This document shows, piece by piece, positions 22,244-34,544 of a DNA stretch of 64,000 nt (position 1 is its first letter; every line of letters starts with the position of its first letter). The translations under genes and the position numbers were made by a program. Origin of the DNA: Datisca glomerata (lineage: Eukaryota > Streptophyta > Magnoliopsida > Cucurbitales > Datiscaceae); NCBI GenBank assembly GCA_003255025.1, contig QANY01002371.1:434001-498000 (forward strand), in the 5' to 3' direction. A model generated the notes under the pieces. The model ran no database searches. It saw only the letters and a list, made by a program, of their open reading frames with translations, and had not been told where the DNA came from.

Positions 22244-25200
22244 ATGGCTACAACGTCATTTTCATCTCCGAATGTTCAATCCAATCTCGAACGCTTTCTG
22301 CAATGCGTTACTCCCACTGTACCTTCGCGAACTCTTCCGCAGGTAATTTCCTTTTTAATTTTTTTTCCGAAAAATACGATTACTAATTTTCTCTGTTTTC
22401 TTTTTTTCAATAATATCTTATAATAATTATAAATGTAATTACAATAATAAGATATTGAAATATAAATATAGTTATCCAATATAATCAATTATTTAGAGCT
22501 TCCTTAGCGAATCCTTCATCTTATTTTCAAAATTTTGATTTATTTCTTCCATAGATGTGCAATAAATCATGATATACAATAATTATCTTGCCATTTTTCC
22601 TCTTTTTTGTATCATATTATATATGGGACATTTAAAAAAAAGTGATTTCTACAGAATTCTTGTTTCCTTATAAACTGACTGCTGATGTCATTTTGGAGAT
22701 TTTTCTTTTATGCTTAGAATATTCTCTAGATGCTTTGACTCTTTTTAATGTTTTCTATTGTTTTCTATTGAGTAATGCTGACTTGTTTTATGGTTGAAAT
22801 AATCTTAAAAATGATATATTACCAAAGTGTGAGAATCAAGTGCATGCTTTATGTAAAATACTGTATAGATCATAACTTAGTGAATAATAATAGTCAAAGG
22901 GACATGCTTTGAGAAGAAAATCATTTTTGTTTTGCTGCACAATTCAGAGCTGCCTTCATGACCTGAATAGTGAGTGGCAACCACCTGATAAAGACATTGT
23001 TGAGTACTTCAGTCTTGGAGATCTCTGTGATTGCTATGAAGAATGGAGCGCGTACGGTGTCGGAACGCCAATACAATTGCGCAATCACGATACCGTTATG
23101 CAGTACTACGTGCCTTATCTATCCGCTATTCAGATTTACACAAGTAAATCCATTGCCACTTCCAGGTACTTCATTCTTTTTTTTACTGTATCGTTTGATA
23201 ACCTAATTCATGGAAAAAAATTTCTCGTACCACCGTCGTTTGTTTAAATAACATAACACGGACATCCTTACTAGTTTGAAAACAACGCAGACCTTCTTTT
23301 ATGTGTAGCTTCCGTGAAAAAAAAATCAAAATCACTGTATTACAAACTAATTAATGTCGTATGCATAACATGTAGTATCAAAACTACCCATTTTTTTCCT
23401 AATTCTAAGGATATGAACAACAAATCGGTTGTAGGGAACGGAGAGAAGACAATGATGTGGCAGAATTCGAAAGCGATTCTTGGAGTGATGATAGTTGTAG
23501 TGATAACCTGTCGAGATGTCTCAGCAACAACTCTAGCAGGACGTGGGATGCTGTTTCGGAGGATTCGAGCTTTGAACAGGAGGGTTCATGGCCAACAAGA
23601 AGTAAGCTTGGCTACCTTTTCTTACAATATGTTGAGATGACTTCGCCTTATTGGAGGGTTCCTTTCACAGACAAGGTACTTTAGCTTTCTGTACTTCGGC
23701 CCGAGAATTCTATATGGATATTAACATGGATAGAACCGGATAAAAATGATTTTTAGACTCGAGGCATAATTTTAATGAAATTTGATATTTTTATATGGGA
23801 AAATAATAAGTTATTCATTTTATTTAAAAAAATTCATTAAATTTGGGGTCTGATAGACCAGTCTAGTCAAAATATTTTGTTAGACCTCGGTTTAGTAAAT
23901 GTTAATAATAATGTCAAAATGCTAGACCGTCATCTATCACGGGCCAATTTAGTATTTTTCCTTATAAAAAGTGTCATATTTTTGTTAAAAACAGTTCAAA
24001 GGCTAAATGTCGTTTTTTTCCCTCGCAAATTCTCTTCGGAAATATAATATGGAAATGCAAGGCAAAATGTATTTTGTATTTTGTTTTTCAGATAACCGAA
24101 TTAGCTCGGAACCATCCAGCCTTAATGAGTCTCAAAAGTGTGGATCTTTCTCCAGCTAGTTGGATGGCTATTTCCTGGTAAGCATGATTTTCAAGCTGCT
24201 CATAATTCAATTCTCGTTTTCCTTTTAGACCTTTTAAATTACTTTAAGGAAAAAAAAAGAATTTAGACCCTGGAATTTTCTTTTAGTAAAATTTGGCAGT
24301 TTTGCCGAGAAAATATTAAGTTGCTCGTTTAATTTGAAATTTCCTATCGAACTTTGTGTCTGGTCTACCTCAAATATTCTACTAGACTGCAGTATAACAA
24401 ATGTTAATTTTAACGATAAAATGTTAATCCCTGATCTACCCGAAAATTTTTACTCGACTATGATCTAATAAGGGGTAAACTTAGTCATTTCTCTAGTGGA
24501 AAAATGATATATTCCTTTAAAAAATAAGTTCAGGAGTCTGAAATTCGTATATGCCATTCTCGGTTTATCAAGAAACATTTTTTTCCCAAGGATGCTGCAC
24601 TTTATGGTTCGGTGTGTTAACTTTTTTCATATTTGCTTCATGTTCATATGTGAATGATCTAATTTTCTTTAGAATTATGGTTTTGTTTAGGTATCCGATT
24701 TATCATATTCCGAGTCAACAAAATGAAAAGGACTTGTCGACCTGCTTTCTCACATATCATACATTATCCTCTTCTTTCCAAGGTATTTCACTGTCTCCAT
24801 TGCTTCCTAACTCCTCAATACAACCATTCGAGAGAATACGCTTAGCAAGCCATAAATATAGTAGTTTTCTTTGAGAAGCTGTTGAGAGAAGGTTGATTTG
24901 GCAAGTTTCTACAATATAACTTGTATGCATGGTAAAAAGACATTGTTTGTGCTTGAAACTGTTAGAATGTTGTCCCACATCGTCTGTAAATACCTATTAT
25001 ATGTTAGTTATGAGGCTTCAGTAACTCTCTCCGAAACACCTAGATTTAATGGAGCGATTGAGCTGGATTTTTCAATTAAAGCAAATTAGGTATGTGAATG
25101 TTTTAGAGAATAATATCCCTCCCCATGTACATGTACTTCGGTTTCAACACTTGCATCATTGGCGCTATTTGCTCGTTAAGTTAGGATGCCTTGTGCTAAT

Positions 25201-25530
25201 AATGTTTGCATATTACTAATGCTCTACGAGTTTCTTGTATGATTTCAAGATACTGCAATGGATTGTGAAGACAGCAATGAAGAAACAGATTTAAACTTTG
25301 CGAAAGCTGTTGTGAATAACGATAACAAGAAAAACAAGAAAAATGGAAACGTTACGCTTCCAGCTTTCGGGTTAGTGAGTTACAGAATGCAAGGAGACAT
25401 TTGGTTAAAGACAGATACATCTGATCATGAAAGGATGTACCTTCTCTACAGTGCAGCTGATTCTTGGTTAAAACAATTAGGCTTCTACCACCATGACTTC
25501 AACTTCTTCACCTTCCATTCAACCTTGTAG
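22244..25530 (+). CDS. DUF789 family protein, six exons, 338 residues
   Basis: Exons join(22244-22342, 22948-23165, 23435-23675, 24092-24177, 24691-24782, 25250-25530). All introns are GT..AG, phases agree, and the total of 1017 bp ends in TAG. Family signatures are SNLERFL near residue 13, VEYFSLGDLCDCYEEWSAYG at 51-70, SKLGYLFLQY, WYPIYHIP at 215-222, CFLTYHTL, and a C-terminus LKQLGFYHHDFNFF. A Ser/Asp-rich acidic linker (SDSWSDDSCSDNLSRCLSNN) precedes the middle domain. No signal peptide or membrane segment is seen. The biochemical role of DUF789 is not established. I chose the ATG at 22244 because conserved sequence starts soon after; an in-frame ATG at 22193 would add 17 residues. The promoter region is duplicated upstream. 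The gene looks intact. Confidence 0.9.
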
Positions 25531-26525
25531 CTTTGTTCAGGTTTTTTCCAGCCTTCTTTCTGTCGAATTTCGATTTGTATTCCGGTCACCGCCATCAGAA
25601 GTTCCTTTTGAGCTGTTAGTTAATTGTTATTTTGTAGGAGACAAGCTTTTTCATAATTTTTTTAAAGTATTTATTTGTTTGTTATATGCATTTTCACTCT
25701 TTCAGCTGTAATGGCTCCACTTTCTTTCAGCAAAAAATCACTATTTTGTAGAACTATGTATAAAATATGTTACTGCTGAAAACTCAAATGACTTATATTC
25801 CTACAACTTAGTTAAATTATTATTAGTATTTCTAGTTTATACAATTAAACTTTTGATGTTTTTTTTATCTTTCCATAATTTGTATCTATTATTTCAGTTT
25901 TTTAGTTTTTAAATGATGAGAAAATTAATAAGTTGAATTATAGTTAAAGCAATGAATATAAATATGTGTATTAAACATCTTAATATAATACAGAGAGCTA
26001 CATAAAACCATGACTTCCTCCACGAGGGAGTTGCTGATAATAGAAGAGAGAGTGAGTGAGGATAAAAGAGTAAAGAGCAATTTTATAAAAATGGCCGAAA
26101 GACAAGGTTAAATTGTGAAAATGTCTGAAATTTTTAGGCTGAATTGTAAAAATGAATTTTTTTAAAAAAAATAGTCCAAGTAAATAGTTTAGTTATTAAA
26201 TTACATAGGCGTCATAATTAATCATAATTAATTTACTTACGTCAATATAAGTTTTATAACTAAATTAATTATCTCAGCTATTTTTTCTTTTCAAAACAAA
26301 AGAAGATCCCGACCATTTTTACATTTTATATTGGAATGTGACTTTTTTTTCATTTCTGAAAATGTAATATGAAGAAGGGTTTTATACATGATTAGTAAGA
26401 TTTTATAAACTTAATCTAAAATTAGACAACTAGTTTTATAATAATAAAAAATAGTTAATTTTTATAGAAAATATGTATGTCTATTATATCCATTTACTAG
26501 CATTTATTAAACTTCATAAAAATAT
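25531..26525. other. 3' flank of the DUF789 gene and AT-rich intergenic DNA
   Basis: No other gene seen. The first 200-300 bp are likely 3' UTR; the rest is low-complexity AT-rich sequence. Confidence 0.5.
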
Positions 26526-26623
26526 AAATCTCTCTCTCTCTCCAGAAATCCGGAGATTTTTATCTCTCTCCTTTCTTTCCCTCTCTCTCATTCTCTATCT
26601 GTCTCTATCACTCATATATATAT
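26526..26623. repeat. CT-rich microsatellite followed by (TA)n
   Basis: Interrupted (TC)n with CTCTCTC runs, then ATATATATATG, just upstream of the pararetrovirus-like block. Confidence 0.8.
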
Positions 26624-26639
26624 GTGGATAAAATCGATA

Positions 26640-28242
26640 GAAATGATATTTATACTACCGTTCATAACAGATAAATAATTTTTAAATTTAATACAAAATC
26701 GTATACAAGAGAATTAGATCTTATTAAAGATCGTATACAAAATAAAGAATGTCAAATTAATTTTCTTCAAAAGAAGTCTAATTTTTTACTATCGAATAGA
26801 AAATTCAACAGACTTCTATTCAAGATAAAATCAAAATGATTTTAACAGAATTTCAAACAGAATTTTGTAGTGATCTGCCAAATGCTTTTTGGAATAGAAA
26901 AACATTTTATTTCTTTGCATTACCACCAGGATTTTGACGAAAAGTATATTCCTACAAAATCTAGAGCTAGTCAATTGAAAAAAAAATATCTTGAAATCTG
27001 TAAAATAGAAATTGACTTTTTACTGCAGAAAAAACTCATTAGACCTACCAAGTCTCCTTGGAGTTGTACATCATTTTATGTATACAAGAATGTTGAAATT
27101 GAACGAGGGCAACCTCGTTTAGTCATCAATTACAAATCGCTTAATGATGCCTTCCAGTGGATTTAGTATCATATCCCAAACAAAAAGAATATTTTAGATC
27201 GCTTAAACAATTCAGTAATTTTTTCTAAATTTGATTTAAAATTAAGATTTTGGTAAATTCAAATTGCTGAAAATGATTGATATAAAATAACATTTACTGT
27301 TCGCTTTGATCATTATGAGTGGAATGTTTTACCATTCGGTATTAGGAATGGACCTTCAGAATTTTAACATATCATGAATGGTATTTTTAATCCTTATACT
27401 AAATTTATTATCTGCTATATAGATGATGTTTTTAATTTTCTCATCATCCATAAATCAACATATTAAACATCTACATATATTTAAGTATGTAATAATCAGA
27501 TATGGTTTAGTTTTATCTGTATCTAAGATGAAACTCTTTCAAACAGAAGTTAGATTTTTAGAACATAATATTTTTAACGGAACTATTATTCCTATAAACA
27601 GAAGTATAGAGTTTGCATCCAAATTTTCTGATGAAATTAAAGATAAAACTCAATTTCAGAGATTTTTAGGAAGTCTTAATTACATTAGAGACTTTTATCC
27701 AAATTGTGCTCAGGATAGTTCTATTCTGTATAGCAGACTCAAGAAGAATAATTCTTCTTGGACAGCAGAACATACATTAGCAGTAAGATCAATAAAACAG
27801 AAAATACAACAATTATATTGTTTGTATTTACCTAACCTTTTTATGGAAAAAAATTGTTGAAATAGACGCCTCAAAGGCTATGGTGGGATTCTTAAACAAG
27901 TAAATCCTAAACAGAAAGAAGAACTTCTTAGATTTACTTCTGGAGTTTGGAAAGGACAAGCACTAAACTACCCTACAATTAAACAGGAATGTTTAGCCAT
28001 TGTTAAATGTGTGCTAAGATTTCAGGATGATTTATTAAACCAGCATTTTCTTATTAGAGTTGACTGCTCTGCAGCTAAACAAATTTTTAAGAAAGATGTA
28101 CAAAATCTTACTTCTAAGCAAATTTTTGCCTCCTAGCAAAGTTTATTATCGGTATTTGATTTTGATATTGAGCATATCAAAGGTGAACAAAATTCTTTAC
28201 CCGATTTTCTAATCCGTGAATATCTACAGGGTTATGAATAGG
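26640..28242 (+). pseudogene. Endogenous pararetrovirus (Caulimoviridae) remnant: reverse transcriptase-RNase H, heavily broken
   Basis: Several frames on the plus strand give, in order, RT motifs typical of Caulimoviridae: KKLIRPTKSPWSC (about 27030), RLVINYKSLND (about 27115), the RT core around 27330 and a YIDD catalytic box at 27417-27428. RNase H follows: QRFLGSLNYIRDFYP at about 27660 and a domain ending SLPDFLIREYLQGYE before TAG at 28242. Stops at 27164, 27253, 27278, 27365 and elsewhere, and frame changes, make it non-functional. No LTRs flank it, which together with the motif style favours a pararetrovirus over a gypsy element. The genus is not assigned. It is described as found and not reconstructed. 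Confidence 0.75.
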
Positions 28243-28422
28243 AGCAGAGGCCAAGGCCATAGGGGCCGCGGCAAGGGAAATCCCTACTCAATAGAATTTT
28301 CAAGTCTCAACAAGACTTATAACAGTAATCAATAGGCTTCTTCAAGCAAATCTGCTAAAGATGTCCTAAAATACTAAAACAGTACGCCTTTCACAATATT
28401 ACTAAATAGACCATTCTCTTCA

Positions 28423-28709
28423 TTGAAACAACAGATGAGCAGCGGATGTCAAATCCATGGGAAATCAAGAATAGATATATGTCGACTCAAGTATTTCCCA
28501 CTCATTTCAAACAGTATCGATATATTTACGAGTATATTGTGCTTGAAACAGCCGCCATGGAGATTAAACATACACTCCATGATTCCACCAGAACTGGTAG
28601 CCCTATCAGCAATGCTACTATCCGGAATATTATGCCTATTGGGCAATGGGGTCTTCACCCTCATACTACTAGAAGTCTTGGGACATCCGAAGATAAGTAT
28701 AGTTATTGA
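28423..28709 (+). pseudogene. Possible downstream ORF remnant of the pararetrovirus
   Basis: After RNase H an open stretch in the 28446-28709 frame contains VFPTHFKQYRYIYEYIVLET and HTLHDSTRTGSPISNATIRN. It is hydrophilic and looks protein-like, unlike the surrounding AT-rich DNA. It could be the next ORF of the viral remnant; I do not recognise it. The reading runs into a TATATCCA microsatellite. Confidence 0.35.
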
Positions 28710-28719
28710 GATTATATTA

Positions 28720-28872
28720 ATTTATTTACATATATATATATGCATATATATATCCATATATATATCCATATATATATCCATATATATATGTAAAATATAA
28801 AATTACACATATCATTGAGAGAGAGGGGGGGAGGGAGATATTTTAGGAGAGAGAGGGGGGAATATATATAGA
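28720..28872. repeat. TATATATCCA microsatellite and GAGAGGGGGG-rich tract
   Basis: Tandem TATATATATCCA units at 28728-28790, then two GAGAGAGGGGGG runs (28817 and 28847) with about 30-bp spacing. Confidence 0.8.
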
Positions 28873-28909
28873 GAGAGAATGGTAATTAATAGATATGAGA
28901 TATAAAAAT

Positions 28910-30174
28910 GTTAAAATGTAAAATACACTCTTACTCTTTGATGAAATTATAAATTATACCCTTACACTTTTTTTGTATTTATATGCCCTACACTTTGACT
29001 AAACTGTAAAATATATCCATCTGTGACGTTTTTTGGTTAACTTTAATGGAAAAATTAATTACATCCATTTCCTCCATTATTTCCCTCAATTTTCATCCAT
29101 TTTCATCTATTCCCCTCATTTTAAGCTATTATTTTCACTTTCAACATATTTTCTAGATCTGATTTTTTTACTCTTTTTTAATGATTTTTTTATTTTATTC
29201 TTAAAAAATATGCTTCATTTATACTGTAAAGAATGTTTTTTGCTTTATTCTTGAAAAAAATCTGCTTTATTCTTACAAAATATGCTTCATTCATATGATT
29301 AAAAACATAATCTCTATTACTTGGAGGTTTTTTTGGTGGATAGTTCTACTTACAAGTTACTTCTATTTTGGATCGTTGCAATGCTAGAGAACTTTGTGAG
29401 AGATTTTTTATATTTTTAATTCATTTTTACTATAATTTTTAATTTCTTCATCATCTCTCTGAAATTTATTTTCTTTTCAAATTATGTAAAAATACTCTTC
29501 ATTTTTTTAATGAAACTTTTATAGGATTTGACGGAACTTGACTCTCCAAAAAATTCATGGCGGGTAGTGAAGATTGTTACATGGCAAATGTAATTCAAAT
29601 CTTTTATTCATCATTTAAATTTTTTATTAAACTGAAGCTAAAGTCTTAATGATTTCCTATTAAAAATAAATTACAAATGTATTATTCATAGATTGGAAAA
29701 AATAAAAAATATAACTTAGTTTATTGAAAATTTATAATGAGAAATATTTTAGTAGCAGATTTTTTTTATGATGAATCATTTTCTGAGTAGCGGGTCTTTT
29801 TAGATTGAAGTAGATTTTTTTAAGAATGAAGTAAAATTCATTACAATATGAATAAAGCAGATTTTGTTAGGAATGAAGAAGATTTTTTTTAAGAATAAAG
29901 TAAAAAAAGTTCATTAAAGGAAAGCAAAAAAATCATATCTGAAAAATGTATTGAAATTGAAAATGATGACTTAAAATGAGGGGAAATAGATGAAAATGGA
30001 GGGAAATAGGGAAATTGATTGAGTTAATTTTTCTGTTAAATTTAACCAAAAGCGTCAAGGAGTGGTATATTTTATAGTTTAGTCAAAGTGTAGGGATATA
30101 AAAATACAAAAAAAAAGTGTAGGAGTATGGTTTGTAGTTTCATCAAAGTACATGTGTGTATTTTATATTTTAAC
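28910..30174. mobile_element. Foldback/MULE-like element with inverted ends of about 370 bp
   Basis: The left end (from GTTAAAATGTAAAATACAC) and the right end (reverse complement, from GTTAAAATATAAAATACAC at 30174) match over roughly 28910-29285 and 29800-30174. Shared blocks include CTACACTTTGACTAAACTG or TATAG and TTTTCATCTATTCCCCTCAT. The centre (about 29290-29800) is unrelated, AT-rich and without an ORF. Long terminal inverted repeats without transposase fit a non-autonomous Mutator-like or foldback element. A clean target duplication is not evident. Confidence 0.7.
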
Positions 30175-32045
30175 CCATAAATAATAGATAATTAAATATT
30201 GAGAGAAATATAATAAATGGGTATATTAATAACTAAATTAATAGAAAAATAATAAATTTAAATCAATTTATTAGATTTATTTTTATTTTTAAAATTTCTA
30301 TATTTAATATTTTTTTAAAATATGTGACAATTTTATATTTAAAATAAACATTTTATCTAAATTTCATCATTTCTATATAGAAACATATGTTAAAAGAGTA
30401 AAATGAGAAAAGGGAGAGAATGACAGATAGTTGGGCTTGGGCCCACATAAAATAAGGAAGGAAAATGACATAGATATATCAATACATCAATTTAGTAAGT
30501 TATGAATCAGCCTGAAAATTTGAAATAGATAAATGATTATTTTTATTCAATTTGATTTTAATTTTTAAGATTTGTCTACAATATTCTTATCTCATGTTTC
30601 TACTTAATTTTTTAGTTATATTTTAAAATTACATATAGTAACTCTTTTAACCATGGGTAATTATGACAATATTTGTTAATTAAAAACTAATCTCATATCA
30701 AGTGAACATTTTTTATTAAAAATTTATAACTAATAATTATATTATGATGAAACGTATGCAATATATTAACGATAAGATAATATATATTAACATTATTTAT
30801 GATAATGCATAATATTATATTAACGTTTATTTAATATGTTTATTCAGTATACGATATAATTTTTAGAGTGTTATCGTAATATGATATTAATGTTTATTCA
30901 GTATATGATATAAACATTAACAAATACATTAACAATCAAATGATATGATATTAATAATTATTTAAAATGATTTAATGTTAAATAAATAGAGTATTAACAT
31001 TAAATAATATTACATTAACTTTTATCTAAGATGATAAATATTTATTGAAGATCATAACTACTTCTAACAATGTATTAACATTTATTTAATATAATTATTG
31101 TGGATTGTTACATATTATTGCATATGATTATGATGAAAAGAAATACAATTTTGTTCTCTAAAACAAAAAGAAATGCAATTAAGCAAGGAATCTGTATATC
31201 AAATTTGAAAGATTTAAATTCAAGCATTGATGAGAGGAAAGAATGAGATAATTTGTGGATCAATATAAACAAATCAGATATTTAAAAATAAATTTAAATA
31301 TGCAATCACCAATAACTTCCATAATCACTCATAAATTTATGAAATATTTGAAAGATGACTTTTTAATAGGTAATTAAATGATGAAAAATATAAAGAAGTA
31401 TCAAACACTATTTTTGAAAATCATTTTTTAACTATGACCTATAAATTTTGGTGACTAAAAATAATTTTGTAAAAAAAAGAAATATCACATATTAGTTTTT
31501 AAAAAAAAATTAAGCACCTAAAACAGTTTATTTGATTGACAGTGACTATAACGTTGTTTAACTCCAATGTTTAAAATGAATTAAACAACTTAAAAACTTC
31601 AGTTTTTAAGCATACAATTCACTGTATGCAAGCAATGAAATCTTATAAAAGAAAAATACTATCAAATGAAGGGCTCAATTAATAGTCTAAACAATATTCA
31701 AACTGAGGCATGGTATATCAGTTTAAGGGAAAATTGGAAGAAAAATAACGGGATGGAGTAGAGGAAAAAATTGGATTATAACACAATAAAACTTTCACCA
31801 AAAACGCTAAAAAATGTGTATTTTCAATTGATTAATTGGCAGAAAGTATTAGGAGGAAAATGAAAATAATAATAAATTAAAACCACAACAGCCACCTAAA
31901 CCCGAAAAATGTGTAGTTTTATATAATATTGATTTAATCTGCAAAACAGATATATAAGGGTATTTTGGAGAGAGAGATCATCAAATAAGAAATGCTCATT
32001 TCTCTATTATTTTATTTATTAGGTCAAAGTATAACTTGCTAACTC
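30175..32045. other. AT-rich intergenic DNA
   Basis: No gene seen. 30740-31060 contains many short repeats of ATTAACATTTATTTA-type sequence. Nothing else recognisable. Confidence 0.5.
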
Positions 32046-32049
32046 TAAA

Positions 32050-32150
32050 GTGGTCTAGACAAATTGAGTTGACGCAGTTGGTTAAGCCCCACACGTATAC
32101 TTGAGAGGTTCTGAGTTCAAGTCATATTCTTAATTCCCCTATTCTTCTAG
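32050..32150 (+). mobile_element. SINE-like tRNA-derived fragment
   Basis: TTGACGCAGTTGG (about 32069) resembles a pol III A box and GGTTCTGAGTTCAAGTC (about 32108) a B box, about 36 bp apart, followed by AT-rich sequence. This arrangement is typical of plant SINE heads. The 3' end is not definable. Confidence 0.5.
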
Positions 32151-33480
32151 AATTTATAATATAATTTTGACAAAAAAATTCTAAAGCTACCTATGTACTA
32201 GGATTTTCCAATAAGGAAATGAGAGTTATCATTTAGATTGTTTAAGGGGGATTTTAGGCAAGTATATCATTTGAAACTTTATTTTGGTAAATAATTAGTA
32301 ATAATAATGATTAGAAAAATAACCATTTTAGAAAAAAATCAACAAAATTATAAATTATATTTATTATAATACCCCATCAACTTCATTTACTATAATATCC
32401 CATCAACTATATTTATTTAATTATCATTTATCCTAATGAATATCTAAAGTAACTGATTTATTAATTTTAAACTATATGAAAGATTTATTCATTTTAAGTT
32501 ACTTAAAAATTAAAAGATTAAATTATTATCCTTAATTATAAATAATAAATATTTTAATTATTTTTATATATACCTAATTAATTATAAATAATAATTTTTT
32601 ATCATTATTTCTACGGAAACAGTAAAACTACATATTTCAGAATATTTTTATTATTCTCATAATACATTCAATATATAATAACCAATACTAATAAATATTA
32701 TTGTTAATAGTCATTTTATCATTTTTAATGTAATGTATGTAAATAACTATTTCAGTGTAATGATATTTTTTTTTGAGAAATTTACTAAAATAATTATTTT
32801 ATATTCTNGTGAAAAGCTTATAGATTTAAAACAAAAAAATGTCTATTGTTAAATAATATCCAGTTATTATGAATTTATATTTATTTATTTTATTGATAAA
32901 TGTATATTTTCTAAAAAATCACAACTAATTATCCTAAAATTAAGGGATTGCAACTTCTTTAAAAAATAAGCATTTAACTAAAAAATTATAAGAGAAAATA
33001 TTTAGAAATAATTATTGTAATTAATTACATAAGTACTTATAGAAATAAACAGGTCAATAAATAAAATAATTACATAACTTATATTATTCATATTTTATCA
33101 TAATCTATAATAACTTTTTGTAAATTTTATGTCAGAAATGAAAATGTTAAATCCATTTTTTTTATATTATTAGTGTTAAATCAATTTTTTTATATATGTT
33201 ATGCATATATTTTTTATCTTACCAACTCTCATCATATTACTGTCACAATTTCATTTTCTTTAAGATTAGATATAAAAATCTAAAGATTAGATATAAATGA
33301 TACATGATTATTTTTAACCATTTATTTAATATGTAATATTAATATTATCTTACAAAATAATAGAGTGAAAATATAAAATTACGATCAAACTAACATGATT
33401 ATTAACTTAATTATTTTTAAAAATGACTAAAAAATTATAACACCATGTTAGAATGGTTAGATGCTATAATTTTCATTTGT
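32151..33480. other. AT-rich intergenic DNA
   Basis: Very AT-rich, no open frames or structured repeats recognised. One ambiguous base (n) at 32808. Confidence 0.5.
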
Positions 33481-33912
33481 TTAGGAGGATAGACTTTCTC
33501 AAAAACAATCATAGGCTTTGCAGACATCACCTTCCCCAATTAGTAAAGGTGCCCTAAAGCACAAGATGAATGACCAATTCTCACAGCAACAAAATAACTC
33601 CTTACCATTGCAAAACAAAATTCGCTTTGACAATTCTCACAGTAACAAAAGAACTCATTGTTATTACAAACTAAATTCTCTTTGATCAGCAAACCCCATC
33701 GAAGTTGATAGAAATTGAAAGGATTGAACATCTGTAAGATCCAAAAAGCAAAGACAAAAACATAAAACAATCAGACTACCAAAATTCTATTTCCAAGGGC
33801 TAGTTCATCCAATCTGCGTTCTAGCAACCGAGAAAAAGAGGAAAGACAAATCTTTCACAAAGTAACATAGAACCTGGCAGATGATCTTATCCCTACTTGG
33901 TACATACTGCTC

Positions 33913-34534
33913 CTGCAAGAAATTCATCCACAATTAGAAATACCTCAGATAACTCCCCTGAAAAGAATGTAATGCGTTATCATTAATAAGTTACTCTTTG
34001 ATCTCACCCAGATATCTTAAAAATTGTAACTTGGATCATTAATCAAGTAGAATAGAGATTTTACTAATTCATTAGACAATTAAAAACAGGTTGCCATTAA
34101 CCAAGATCCAATTCTTACCAAAGACAGACAAACAAAGTAAAGAAAGCTCTTTTTCTATAACAAATGGGAAGAATGCAAAACCTGAAATTATGCATACAGC
34201 TGCTAACTTAACCATTACTTTTGCTAAGCTTCAAATGAAGCCTTCAAAGTAAAAACAATAACAATTTTCACATAGTTTCACAACAAATCTCCAAAATCCA
34301 ATATGCATATAGGTAGTCAGAATAGATTAAATAAATGTATAAACAGATGCTATGCATGCAAATTGATTTAGGAAACATGGGGAACTTCCTTAGTTAAAGG
34401 AAAATGCATCTTTAAAATTATCAAAGAATGTATTGTAACCAAAACATAAGCTGTGCTATTAAAAGAACCACAGAATGACAGAAAGTAGACAGCACCACCT
34501 GAGATGACAATTATAAGATGTTCAAATGATGTAC
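33913..34534 (-). other. Probable intron in the 3' UTR of NOG1
   Basis: Eleven bases after the NOG1 stop the minus strand reads CTTCAG|GTACAT, a good donor (34534). A U-rich acceptor TTTCTTGCAG|GAGCAG ends at 33913. The short distance from stop to junction would not trigger nonsense-mediated decay. This is inferred from splice consensus only. The rest of the 3' UTR would lie in 33500-33912. Confidence 0.35.
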
Positions 34535-34544
34535 CTGAAGAATC

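Noticed and set aside
23314..23640. Alternative frame with a hydrophobic stretch (AILGVMIVVVITC) over DUF789 exon 3
   Set aside because: The splice-consistent frame gives the conserved DUF789 sequence instead; this frame reads through the intron acceptor at 23434.
28700..28800. Ile/Tyr-rich peptide (YISIYISIY) at the end of an open frame
   Set aside because: It is the translation of the TATATCCA microsatellite.
32808..32808. Ambiguous base n
   Set aside because: A sequencing/assembly uncertainty, not biology.
33540..33770. Minus-strand open frame of 76 codons downstream of NOG1
   Set aside because: Lies in the probable NOG1 3' UTR, without recognisable features or splice link to a coding exon.
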